Source: Dyadobacter sp. MSC1_007
GTDB taxonomy: Bacteria > Bacteroidota > Bacteroidia > Cytophagales > Spirosomataceae
Reading direction: 5' to 3'
Length of the DNA stretch: 64,000 nt
Assembly: GCF_023667495.1 (NCBI RefSeq)
Contig: NZ_JAMOZL010000004.1
Coordinates: forward strand, 434,001-498,000
Both the position numbers and the translations under genes were made by a program. This document shows positions 1 through 7,335 of this stretch, in pieces. Numbering within the stretch: position 1 is the stretch's first letter; each line of letters opens with the position of its first letter. Under the pieces are notes generated by a model. The model worked only from the letters and a program-made list of their open reading frames with translations, did no database searches and was not told where the DNA came from.

Positions 1-151
1 GCACCAGCTCTTCGGCCACTTCTTTGTTTTGAAGTTTGCGGTAAGCGACCAGGAACATGTTGTACCAATACCGATTGTAGATCGTCGTAAACGCCGCTTC
101 GTCGCCTTCCTGCAATGCCAGGAGAAGATGCCGATCTTGAAGGTCCGTCAT
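1..151 (-). CDS. RNA polymerase ECF sigma factor, 5' part only
   Basis: The reverse strand gives an open frame starting at ATG 151 and running off the left edge (50 codons visible). The translation opens MTDLQDRHLLLALQEGDE and continues with AAFTTIYNRYW and LVAYRKLQNKEVAEELV. This is the usual start of sigma-70 region 2 in Bacteroidota ECF sigma factors: a 'GDE.AF..IY..Y' helix followed by the KL.N...AEE segment. Such factors usually sit next to FecR-like anti-sigma and SusC/SusD genes; any partner would lie beyond the left edge. The gene is divergent from nothing here and lies upstream of, and on the same strand as, the cytochrome operon, whose last gene ends 66 bases away. Family call is good; the regulon is unknown. 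Confidence 0.7.
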   Translation of the reverse strand, partial: MTDLQDRHLLLALQEGDEAAFTTIYNRYWYNMFLVAYRKLQNKEVAEELV

Positions 152-216
152 GACGTTAGCGGGTTATTAAAAATAGGATTCCGGCAAATTTATATTATTT
201 ATTTTTATTATTCCAT

Positions 217-3123
217 TCACTTGAAATTCAAAAGATAGCCCGTGAGATCGGCCAGGTCCTGCTCGTTAAGTCCCAACGCGGTAGGTTCAGGCATGAGCGA
301 AGAAGGCATTTTCTCCCTTGATTTGATCTGATCGGCTTTAATGGTGTGTTGCTGACCTCCCGCATCTTTCAATACCACATTCGCGCCGTCACTCATCAGA
401 AATCCGAAATAAGTGTCGCCTTTCTTAGTCACAATAGTGTAGCTCTCATAGCCGAACACCATACTCGCCGACGGATTGACAATCGCGTCCAGAAGCCCTG
501 ATTTATCGAATTTCTTATGAATAAGGGTCAAATCCGGCCCTATTTCGGCCCCCGTAGTGCCATGCTTATGGCAGGCAGCACATGTATTCGAGAATATTTT
601 TTGTCCATGAACCAGATCCGCATTCATTCTCGAAATAAAATCCGTTTTCAAAACCTTTCCGTTTCTTGGAAAAAACTGACTGGCCACCACGCGCACATTC
701 TGATCGGGGTTCTTGAAAATAATCTCACTCACCGACTTTGCGATCGTATCCGGCAACTGCCCTTGCACACGCATATCCACGAGGATATTTCCACCATTCA
801 CATCCGGTGCCATTTGGCGTGCCGCATCGATACGGGCCGATACGGGCTGATTTTTGTCGCTAACCGTTTTTTTCATATCGAGCATACGCTTATACGCGGG
901 CGTCATCACCTGTGCGGTCGCTTGTTCCCAGTTCATAAGGTCGGCCCAGTCATTACTTTTCCTGAAATTGATCCAATAAGAAGCCTGTGAAGCCACATCC
1001 GGCAATGTCGATTTGGATAGCGCGACCATGGCTTCGGCCGCCTTTTTACTTTTGATAAAACCAATGGCTGTCAATGCTTTGCGCCTTTCAATAGCAGACA
1101 CTTTCGGATGGCCCGCCCGTGCTTTCAACTCGTCTAAAGCAATTTCCGGATGCAGGCGCCAGGCAAGGTTCGCGCGCTGTGGCTTCCAGTTTTCCGGGTC
1201 GGCCTTGAATGCTTCACGCACATTGGCATACACCTTACTTTCCTTCCCATCGGAAGCCGTCCCGATCGCTTCGAGCATCCAGCGGTCGTTTCCGTCATAG
1301 CCTTTAATCAGATTCCGGATGCTTGGTGATGCCTTTTCATAAGGTACGTCCCGCAATGCGATCCCCACTTCCCGGCGCACAGCCGGATCGGGATCCGCCG
1401 ACATTTGTTCCAAATATGGATCTGACTGATTATCAGCCTTCAATGCGCGAAAAGCAGTAAGACGATGTGAAGCATCCGGCGATTTGAGGAGTGTAACCAC
1501 TTCCGAACGGCCCTGGTCGCCCAGTTGCGCCAACAGCCAAATCGCCCGTGCCTGATAGAACGGATTTTCGGCATTCAGTAATTTCTTAACGTCCGGAATA
1601 ACCGTGCTACCCTTTGCTTTGAGTCCTTCAAAACCCAATGCACGTACATTGATCGCAGGATTTTTCAATGCATTGATCAGACCTTCCGTTGAATCGAAAT
1701 CCAGTTTGGGGACCGTGAGTTTTTTACCTTTTGGAGTAATTCTGTAAATGCGTCCGTATCCTTTTTTGTCTTTCATCGCGTGGCCGCCCACCACAGGATC
1801 GTACCAGTCTGCAATATAAATAGCGCCATCCGGTCCGACGGCCACGTCCGACGGGCGAAACCATTTCCGGTAATCCTGGTCGGTTTCATACCATTCATAA
1901 CGCTCGGAAACCTGCGGAAACGAGCTGATCAGGTCACGGCGTTTCAATGCAAACCCGGCGCCTTGCTTTTCGGGCTGATACGCGAAAATCACATTGCGTC
2001 CGGCCTCGCAGCTCAGCAATGTGCCCCGGTAATTTTTACCAAGTTCGTCTCCTTCGTAAAACACAATTCCAGTCGGCGAACCTGCGCCGGAGTTATCCCC
2101 GGCGGGCATTACACCTGGGTCCTCCTGGTGCCAGTGCGTGGTGAATATATCCTGGCCTGGCCGGCGGTCAGCCTGCCAGTAGCGGGTCCCATCGGCGGAA
2201 AAATAACCTGCATTGCCGTTTTCCTGCAAAAACGAAACGCGGCAGGTAATCACCTGGTCGTCGTTGTCATTCTGCCACATATTGCCGTAGCTATCCAGGC
2301 AAACTTCGTAGCTATTCCGGAAGTTGTGGCCCAGCACTTTCAGGCCCGTTCCGTCCGGATTAATGCGCAATGCAAGGCCTCCAACCCACACACGGCCGTC
2401 GTCCGATTTCTGATTACCCTCATTGGTTTTGTTATAAGGAGTGCCACCCGTGTACAGGCTGCCGCTGCGCAACGTCCAACCGCTTTTGTCTTTCACATGG
2501 TGTGGCCCGGCGTTGCCTGTGTTAAAATGATAGCGACCATCGGGGCCCACAATGAGCGAATGCAGCGAATGGTCGTGGTCATAACCGCCGAAACCAGTCA
2601 GAAAAACTTCGCGGGTATCCGGCTTATCGTCGCCATTGGTATCCGTGTAAATCAGCAGGTTAGGTGCGCAGGAAACGATGGTTTTGTTGCCAATTACTGC
2701 AATGCCCAGCGGAGCGGTGAGCAACGAGTCTTCCACATACACCTTGGATGATTCCGCCTTCCCATCGCCGTCTTTGTCTTCCAGGATCATTACCCTGTCC
2801 CCCTTTTGCTTATGGTTGAGCCGTTCGGCGGGTTTTGTATTGAAATCCCTGTAATTGACCGCTTCCGTGATCCATACCCGCCCTTTGGCGTCGATATCCA
2901 TGTTGGTAGGGTTGTAAAACATCGGCGCTTCGGCCCACAATGTCGCTACGAGGTCATCGGGAACGTAAAGTTTCGACGAATCTTCCGGCGCTACAACAGG
3001 TATACGGGCTTCTTCCGGCTGGACGGGCTGATTCTGATAAAATGTTAACACAGAAGCCAATACAAGACCTGCTGCGAAAAAACGACTGTACCGAAAAGCG
3101 GTTATGCTTGTAGAGAGATGCAT
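217..3123 (-). CDS. Membrane-bound dehydrogenase / HEAT / PVC-type cytochrome c fusion
   Basis: A roughly 968-residue exported protein. The first ATG in frame is at 3144, but the ATG at 3123 (MHLSTSITAFRYSRFF) puts a clean signal peptide at the N-terminus, so I prefer it. After the signal come a beta-propeller sugar-dehydrogenase-like domain (about residues 40-470, with GPDGRYHF, GSPTGIVFYEGDE and the VGPDGAIYIADWYDP blade), a helical HEAT-type region (about 490-800), and a C-terminal cytochrome c domain. The heme motif CAACH lies about 121 residues from the end and the distal Met is in SSLMPEP. Families of this build (TIGR02604/TIGR02603 type) are thought to oxidise sugars or alcohols in the periplasm and pass electrons to the attached heme; the substrate is not known. 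The gene follows the isomerase gene by about 33 bases and is probably co-transcribed with it. Confidence 0.88.
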   Translation of the reverse strand: MHLSTSITAFRYSRFFAAGLVLASVLTFYQNQPVQPEEARIPVVAPEDSSKLYVPDDLVATLWAEAPMFYNPTNMDIDAKGRVWITEAVNYRDFNTKPAERLNHKQKGDRVMILEDKDGDGKAESSKVYVEDSLLTAPLGIAVIGNKTIVSCAPNLLIYTDTNGDDKPDTREVFLTGFGGYDHDHSLHSLIVGPDGRYHFNTGNAGPHHVKDKSGWTLRSGSLYTGGTPYNKTNEGNQKSDDGRVWVGGLALRINPDGTGLKVLGHNFRNSYEVCLDSYGNMWQNDNDDQVITCRVSFLQENGNAGYFSADGTRYWQADRRPGQDIFTTHWHQEDPGVMPAGDNSGAGSPTGIVFYEGDELGKNYRGTLLSCEAGRNVIFAYQPEKQGAGFALKRRDLISSFPQVSERYEWYETDQDYRKWFRPSDVAVGPDGAIYIADWYDPVVGGHAMKDKKGYGRIYRITPKGKKLTVPKLDFDSTEGLINALKNPAINVRALGFEGLKAKGSTVIPDVKKLLNAENPFYQARAIWLLAQLGDQGRSEVVTLLKSPDASHRLTAFRALKADNQSDPYLEQMSADPDPAVRREVGIALRDVPYEKASPSIRNLIKGYDGNDRWMLEAIGTASDGKESKVYANVREAFKADPENWKPQRANLAWRLHPEIALDELKARAGHPKVSAIERRKALTAIGFIKSKKAAEAMVALSKSTLPDVASQASYWINFRKSNDWADLMNWEQATAQVMTPAYKRMLDMKKTVSDKNQPVSARIDAARQMAPDVNGGNILVDMRVQGQLPDTIAKSVSEIIFKNPDQNVRVVASQFFPRNGKVLKTDFISRMNADLVHGQKIFSNTCAACHKHGTTGAEIGPDLTLIHKKFDKSGLLDAIVNPSASMVFGYESYTIVTKKGDTYFGFLMSDGANVVLKDAGGQQHTIKADQIKSREKMPSSLMPEPTALGLNEQDLADLTGYLLNFK

Positions 3124-3156
3124 TGTTATGAATGATTGGGCCAAACCGAAGAGGTT

Positions 3157-4026
3157 TTACTTAAATGAAAATAGTCCTTCAAGATATTTGCGGTTGTGCT
3201 GGTAGCATTCGATAATGTCCGCACCTTTTGGGGTTGCGCCTTCGATTTGCATCCAGCCACTATAACCAATGTCTTTCACGGCGGCGGCAATTCTTGGCCA
3301 GTCGAGCGGACCTTCCCCGAGTCTTTGGCCGTTTTCTTTCATATGGATCTCGCAGATCATTTCTTTACCCAGCATCGGTATTTCTTTAAAAATATCATAA
3401 CCTGCATCGGCCGAATTCCTGAAATCATAATATACTTTTACCGCTGATGAGCCTACCGACTGGATAATGTCCAATTGCTCCTGTGCGCTTAGGTACGACT
3501 CTATTCCAAGGGTAATACCTTGCTTTTCTGCATGCAGGGCCACTTTTTTCAATCTGGCAATTACTTCCTTCTTGCCTGCGTCGTCATTCCGCAGATCGCC
3601 GTCGGAGAAAAAAGCCAATAGGATCACCTTCACACCTAATGCTTTGGCAGCGTCGACACTGTTCCATACCCATTCTTCGGTCCTAGGCTGTGATTTGTAG
3701 GGTGTCCGGTTGAGTTCGCCAATCGCCAGGCTCGACACTTTCACTCCGGTGCGGGCAGAAGCTTCCTGAATGCTTTGTAATGTCGCTGGAACGGAAAGGC
3801 CTTTTTCGTCCTTGCCGGTATTGTAGCTTACTTGTATGCCTTGCAGCCCAATTTCTTTCGCCCGGTCGAATGCCTCTGGATTCAACGTCTTGCCGACAGA
3901 CCAATCACACGCTCCAAGCTGAAATTGTGGCTTGGCAGATTGATTGAAACCCAAAGCTGCGGATGCCAGCAAGATCCCGCTGCTTTTGATTATTTCACGG
4001 CGGCTTAGTAGCAAGTCCTCCTTCAT
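3157..4026 (-). CDS. Sugar phosphate isomerase/epimerase family protein (TIM barrel), Tat signal
   Basis: A 289-residue protein of the xylose isomerase-like/AP endonuclease 2 TIM-barrel family. The N-terminus SRREIIKSSGILLASAALGF has a twin-arginine motif followed by a hydrophobic stretch, so export by Tat is likely. Barrel landmarks include GLQGIQVSYN, VILLAFF, the acidic metal-binding strand LGIESY, and the C-terminal CEIHMKENG and WMQIEG segments. Family members isomerise or epimerise free sugars or oxidise their derivatives with a divalent metal. Its position upstream of the periplasmic dehydrogenase-cytochrome, same strand and a short gap, suggests a joint role in extracellular sugar catabolism (inference). 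The exact substrate cannot be read from the sequence. Confidence 0.87.
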   Translation of the reverse strand: MKEDLLLSRREIIKSSGILLASAALGFNQSAKPQFQLGACDWSVGKTLNPEAFDRAKEIGLQGIQVSYNTGKDEKGLSVPATLQSIQEASARTGVKVSSLAIGELNRTPYKSQPRTEEWVWNSVDAAKALGVKVILLAFFSDGDLRNDDAGKKEVIARLKKVALHAEKQGITLGIESYLSAQEQLDIIQSVGSSAVKVYYDFRNSADAGYDIFKEIPMLGKEMICEIHMKENGQRLGEGPLDWPRIAAAVKDIGYSGWMQIEGATPKGADIIECYQHNRKYLEGLFSFK

Positions 4027-4117
4027 TATTGCCAGATTTTGAAATACTTAAGAGACTATCTTTTAAATCGGCAATGAAATCGTTTCTACTTATGGCAGTT
4101 AACTATCGCGTAGGATG

Positions 4118-4477
4118 CTATTTACTGAATGCGTCTTCGATGTGGCGAATATCTGTATTACCATTCGGAAGGATGATAATAGAAATGATGTCGAAGCGAA
4201 CGTCAAAATTCCAGTCGGTGTCGAAAATGTAGTTTTCTGCGGCTCGCATGACCAGTTTGGCTTTTGCCGCGTTCACAAATTCCTCCGGCATTCCAAAAGC
4301 GGTCCCACTTCTGGTCTTAACCTCCACGAAAATCAGCATTTTGCCTTTCTGGGCGATCAGATCAATTTCCGCCTGCCAGCTGCGGTAGTTTTTGGCGATG
4401 ATTTGATAGCCTCTTTCGAGCAGGAAGGATGCTGCGGTAGACTCGCCCCAGCGGCCGAGGTCATTGTGTTGTGCCAT
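4118..4477 (-). CDS. YraN family protein (UPF0102), nuclease-fold
   Basis: A 119-residue protein starting at ATG 4477 (MAQHNDLGRWGESTAA); the frame stays open upstream to 4612, but that extension is unlike the family and overlaps the toxin gene. The body shows the family hallmarks: G..GE..A..FL...GY at the N-terminus, then NYRSWQAEIDLIA and LIFVEVKTRSG. The E-D-EVK set matches the catalytic core of the restriction-endonuclease-like fold. The protein is nearly universal in bacteria; its role is unsettled, with Holliday-junction-resolvase-like activity often suggested. It lies 19 bases downstream of the RelE-type toxin gene, so the three genes may share a transcript. Confidence 0.88.
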   Translation of the reverse strand: MAQHNDLGRWGESTAASFLLERGYQIIAKNYRSWQAEIDLIAQKGKMLIFVEVKTRSGTAFGMPEEFVNAAKAKLVMRAAENYIFDTDWNFDVRFDIISIIILPNGNTDIRHIEDAFSK

Positions 4478-4496
4478 GATGTGTGTCGTTAAAATA

Positions 4497-4829
4497 CTAA
4501 CTGCGGTCAAGAGATGATAACAATTCTTGCAGCTCCATTGGCGACAAAGATTCCCGGTCGCTTTTGTCGAAGATGGTGAGCAGGTAAATGGTAGTCTCTG
4601 AGACGTGGACATAGTAGATCACACGTGCGCCGCCTGACTTTCCCTTACCTTTGGAGGCAATGGCAAGCCTTTTCTTGTAACAGCCTTGCCCCAACGAAAT
4701 TCCGTCCGCTGGATTCTCTGCAAGCAGTAGTACCAGTTCCTTAAATTCAGCGAACAGGGAAGGGTATTTCTTAAATAGTCTTTTAATTCTGGAATCAAAC
4801 TCGGGCGTCGTCTTTACAAAGTATCTCAT
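4497..4829 (-). CDS. RelE/ParE-type toxin of a toxin-antitoxin pair
   Basis: A 110-residue basic protein. The N-terminus (MRYFVKTTPEFDSRIKRLFK) and the C-terminal GGARVIYYV and IYLLTIFDKSDRESLSP segments match the RelE/ParE fold: two helices, then strands ending in the 'R.IY......I.LL..Y.K....' pattern. Relatives cleave ribosome-bound mRNA or poison gyrase; which applies here cannot be decided. The start overlaps the antitoxin frame by 35 bases, the classical translationally coupled arrangement. Family confidence is high; specificity is unknown. Confidence 0.82.
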   Translation of the reverse strand: MRYFVKTTPEFDSRIKRLFKKYPSLFAEFKELVLLLAENPADGISLGQGCYKKRLAIASKGKGKSGGARVIYYVHVSETTIYLLTIFDKSDRESLSPMELQELLSSLDRS

Positions 4830-5031
4830 TCAGCAGCTCATCTGCGTCCCGAGCTTCGAGTTTGCCTTCTTTGATTAGTTTCAACTCTTCCAATGCGTTT
4901 CTTGTACTATCGAGCACTTCAAACTGAAACGGTGTAAAAGGCTTTACCCTCACATATGGAAGTCTCCTGAGCAAGCCTAAGACGAATTGCGCTTTGTCTT
5001 CTTTAATTTCAAGTAAAAGCTTCATAACCAT
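4795..5031 (-). CDS. Antitoxin partner of the RelE-type toxin
   Basis: A 78-residue protein. Two ATGs, at 5031 and 5025, precede the sequence MKLLLEIKEDKAQFVLGLL. The frame is open to 5178, but that extension lies upstream of a -7 promoter box at 5050-5057 and is unlikely to be translated. The helical C-terminus (LEELKLIKEGKLEARDADELL) is typical of small antitoxins that wrap the toxin. No specific DNA-binding fold was recognised. The stop overlaps the toxin gene by 35 bases in another frame. Function is inferred mostly from gene arrangement. Confidence 0.72.
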   Translation of the reverse strand: MVMKLLLEIKEDKAQFVLGLLRRLPYVRVKPFTPFQFEVLDSTRNALEELKLIKEGKLEARDADELLNEILCKDDARV

Positions 5032-5049
5032 AGAATTTAGTTGCACTAT

Positions 5050-5057
5050 CAAATTTA
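5050..5057 (-). promoter_or_regulatory. -7 promoter box of the RelE-type module
   Basis: On the minus strand these bases read TAAATTTG, a perfect match to the Bacteroidota -7 consensus TAnnTTTG. It lies 18 bases upstream of the antitoxin ATG at 5031, so the leader would be very short. No good -33 TTTG is seen at the expected distance, which lowers confidence. Confidence 0.5.
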
Positions 5058-5207
5058 ACGAACATTTAGCTAATAAATTAGCGTTGTAAACCCGGGACAT
5101 GTGTTGACAATCTATTTCATCCAACCGAGAATCGCCGGTTTGACATTTAGACGTAGCCTCTACAAATTGGTCACGCATTTGCCCAAAAATTTTTTGAATA
5201 CATTGAA

Positions 5208-5924
5208 ATGAATACCCTGATCAATAAAAAAGTACAGTTTCAGGACCTCGGACTGATCGATTACCAGGAGGCCTGGCATTATCAGGAAAAGATTTTCGCG
5301 GAAACTATATCCGTGAAAACCCAAAATCGTGGCCTGGAAGCAGCGAACCAGCAGATGACGCCTAATTTCCTGCTGTTTTGCCAGCACCCTCATGTGTATA
5401 CTTTGGGGAAAAGCGGAAAATCAGACCATTTGCTGCTCGAAGAGGACGACCTGGCCAACAAACAGGCTAAATATTATCGCATTAACCGGGGCGGGGATAT
5501 TACTTACCATGGTCCCGGCCAAATCGTCGGCTATCCGATCCTGGACCTCGACAATTTCTTCACGGATATCCACGTGTACATGCGTACGCTCGAAGAAGCG
5601 ATCATCCTTACCCTGGCCGATTATGGCTTGCAAGCAGGTCGCATAGCGGGGCTCACAGGCGTGTGGCTCGATTTTGAGGCACAAAAAAATCCAAGAAAAA
5701 TTTGTGCGCTGGGTGTGAAAGCAAGCCGTTGGGTGACCATGCACGGGTTCGCGCTGAATGTGAATACAGATTTGTCCTATTTTGGTAACATTATTCCCTG
5801 CGGCATCGAAGACAAAGCCGTAACGTCGCTCGCAGCGGAAATGGGCCGGGAAATAGATTTACAGGAAGTTTCAGATAAATTAAAAAACCATCTGGCGCAG
5901 TTGTTCAGCATGGAGTTACAGTAA
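5208..5924 (+). CDS. lipB: Octanoyl-[acyl-carrier-protein]:protein N-octanoyltransferase
   Basis: A 238-residue LipB. It transfers octanoate from acyl-carrier protein to lipoyl domains of 2-oxoacid dehydrogenases and GcvH, the first step of endogenous lipoate synthesis in the cytoplasm. Visible signatures are HPHVYTLGKSG, the RGGDITYHGPGQIVGYPI motif, the catalytic lysine in GVKASRW, MHGFALNV, and the acyl-accepting cysteine in IIPCGI. Length is normal for the family. The next gene begins six bases after the stop, so the two are likely one transcript. Confidence 0.96.
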   Translation: MNTLINKKVQFQDLGLIDYQEAWHYQEKIFAETISVKTQNRGLEAANQQMTPNFLLFCQHPHVYTLGKSGKSDHLLLEEDDLANKQAKYYRINRGGDITYHGPGQIVGYPILDLDNFFTDIHVYMRTLEEAIILTLADYGLQAGRIAGLTGVWLDFEAQKNPRKICALGVKASRWVTMHGFALNVNTDLSYFGNIIPCGIEDKAVTSLAAEMGREIDLQEVSDKLKNHLAQLFSMELQ

Positions 5925-5930
5925 CTATTG

Positions 5931-6344
5931 ATGAAGAAGGATATCATTTTTCACCCTGTGAAAGGGATACAGGTCGCAATTGTAAAAAGCATCACGGAAG
6001 ATCATGCGGAAGAATGGAACGTGATTGTGATCAACCGGAATGACCAACCGGTTACCAGCGTTTTCGTCACCTCCAAGGGGTATGGTAACAGCGAGTCTGG
6101 CACGAATACGGATCAGCGGACTTCAACTTTAAGGCACTTTTTCCCGGAAATACCGGCTGGCGAGCATGTCGTAGTAGAGCCGATCCTGCCCGATGTATTT
6201 CATTTGAATAATGAGTTCTGGGTAAGTTATTTTATTGGCAGTCAGATATATGACAAGAAATTCATCTTCGTTCCCGACAGTATTGTGGAGGCGAATATGA
6301 TGACCATCGACCCGCCGGGGTTGGAAGGGGTGTTGCATGAGTAG
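5931..6344 (+). CDS. Conserved Bacteroidota protein of unknown function, lipB-linked
   Basis: A 137-residue protein starting at ATG 5931; the frame also offers TTG at 5928 but ATG is favoured. It has no signal peptide or membrane segment. Landmarks are EEWNVIVINRND, VTSKGYG, TSTLRHFFPEIPA and DVFHLNNEFWVSYF, followed by YDKKFIFVPDSI. I recall close relatives across Bacteroidota as uncharacterised proteins, sometimes mis-labelled as a phenylalanyl-tRNA synthetase subunit; nothing here supports that name. The tight link to lipB is the only functional hint. Confidence 0.8.
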   Translation: MKKDIIFHPVKGIQVAIVKSITEDHAEEWNVIVINRNDQPVTSVFVTSKGYGNSESGTNTDQRTSTLRHFFPEIPAGEHVVVEPILPDVFHLNNEFWVSYFIGSQIYDKKFIFVPDSIVEANMMTIDPPGLEGVLHE

Positions 6345-6524
6345 AGGGATTGAAGGGGAAAGGGAGAAAGGTTGAGGGACTACGGAGGAGGGATTAAAGG
6401 GTGGAGGCATTTATTGTTAGTTTCGTTATTTTATTTAAATTGAAAATCCTAATAACTAACCAAGCGTGACAATATCTGACCATTCCTGACAATATCTTCC
6501 ACCATAACTCTACGACACACACTC

Positions 6525-7259
6525 ATGACCGATGAATTTAAACGCCGCGCGAAAAATTTCCTTCTTCTTGACATTGAAACAGTAGCTTCTCACGCTGCTT
6601 ACGACCAGCTTCCCGAGCGCATGCAAAAGCTTTGGGACAAAAAAGCATCAGGCCTCAAAAAAGGGGACGAAATCATGACTTCTGCGGAATACTTTTATGA
6701 CCGTGGCGCGATCTATGCGGAGTTTGGCAAGATCGTCTGCATTGCCTTCGGAGCCTACTACTGGAACGAAAATGACGAGATTGCGTTTAAAGTGAGTAGC
6801 TTCTCCGGAAACGATGAAGCGAAGTTGTTGCTGCAATTCAAGGCGCTGATTGAAAAATTCCCCGCCGAACAGTTGATCCTGTGTGCCCACAACGGCAAAG
6901 AATTCGATTTCCCGTTTCTTTGCCGCAGGATGCTGATCCACTGCATTGAAATCCCCAAAGCATTACAGATTACTGGTAAAAAACCCTGGGAAGTGCTCCA
7001 CCAGGACACTATGGATCTGTGGAAATTTGGCGATTATAAAAGCTACACGTCACTGGACCTTCTCGCGGCAGTTTTTGATATTCCTGGCAGCAAAAACGAA
7101 ATGAGCGGCGACCAGGTGACAAAGGTTTACTACGAGGAAAATGATCTCACCAAAATTTCCCGATATTGCAGAGAAGACGTAGTAGTGCTGGCACAGCTTT
7201 ATCTGCGGCTACATTGTTTTGAACAAGTCCCGGAGAAAAACATCATCCGGGTCGAATAA
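6525..7259 (+). CDS. Predicted 3'-5' exonuclease, PolB-like family
   Basis: A 244-residue DEDD-superfamily exonuclease resembling the proofreading domain of family B DNA polymerases without the polymerase. Motif I is LLLDIETV (Asp and Glu metal ligands), motif II lies in AHNGKEFDFPFLCRR, and motif III in RYCREDVVVLAQLYL. These hold two catalytic metals for removing 3' nucleotides from DNA or RNA. The family is common in Bacteroidota and often stands alone, as here. The preceding 180 bases hold only a purine-rich stretch and two short copies of TGACAATATCT. Confidence 0.88.
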   Translation: MTDEFKRRAKNFLLLDIETVASHAAYDQLPERMQKLWDKKASGLKKGDEIMTSAEYFYDRGAIYAEFGKIVCIAFGAYYWNENDEIAFKVSSFSGNDEAKLLLQFKALIEKFPAEQLILCAHNGKEFDFPFLCRRMLIHCIEIPKALQITGKKPWEVLHQDTMDLWKFGDYKSYTSLDLLAAVFDIPGSKNEMSGDQVTKVYYEENDLTKISRYCREDVVVLAQLYLRLHCFEQVPEKNIIRVE

Positions 7260-7335
7260 AATACATTCGGTTGTCGGCTTTCGGCAGCTGAAATTTAAGT
7301 TTCGCGCTGAGCGGAACATTTATATTATTGAATAA

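Noticed and set aside
517-990. Open frame on the plus strand inside the cytochrome gene
   Set aside because: Antisense shadow of a well-supported gene; no recognisable protein pattern.
1780-2751. Long 323-codon plus-strand frame
   Set aside because: It lies fully antisense to the propeller domain of the dehydrogenase-cytochrome gene and arises from its codon bias.
7261-7335. Repeat-like GGCTTTCGGC segment before rnr, similar to one near 18785
   Set aside because: Only short, degenerate similarity; I could not define a shared unit or a function.
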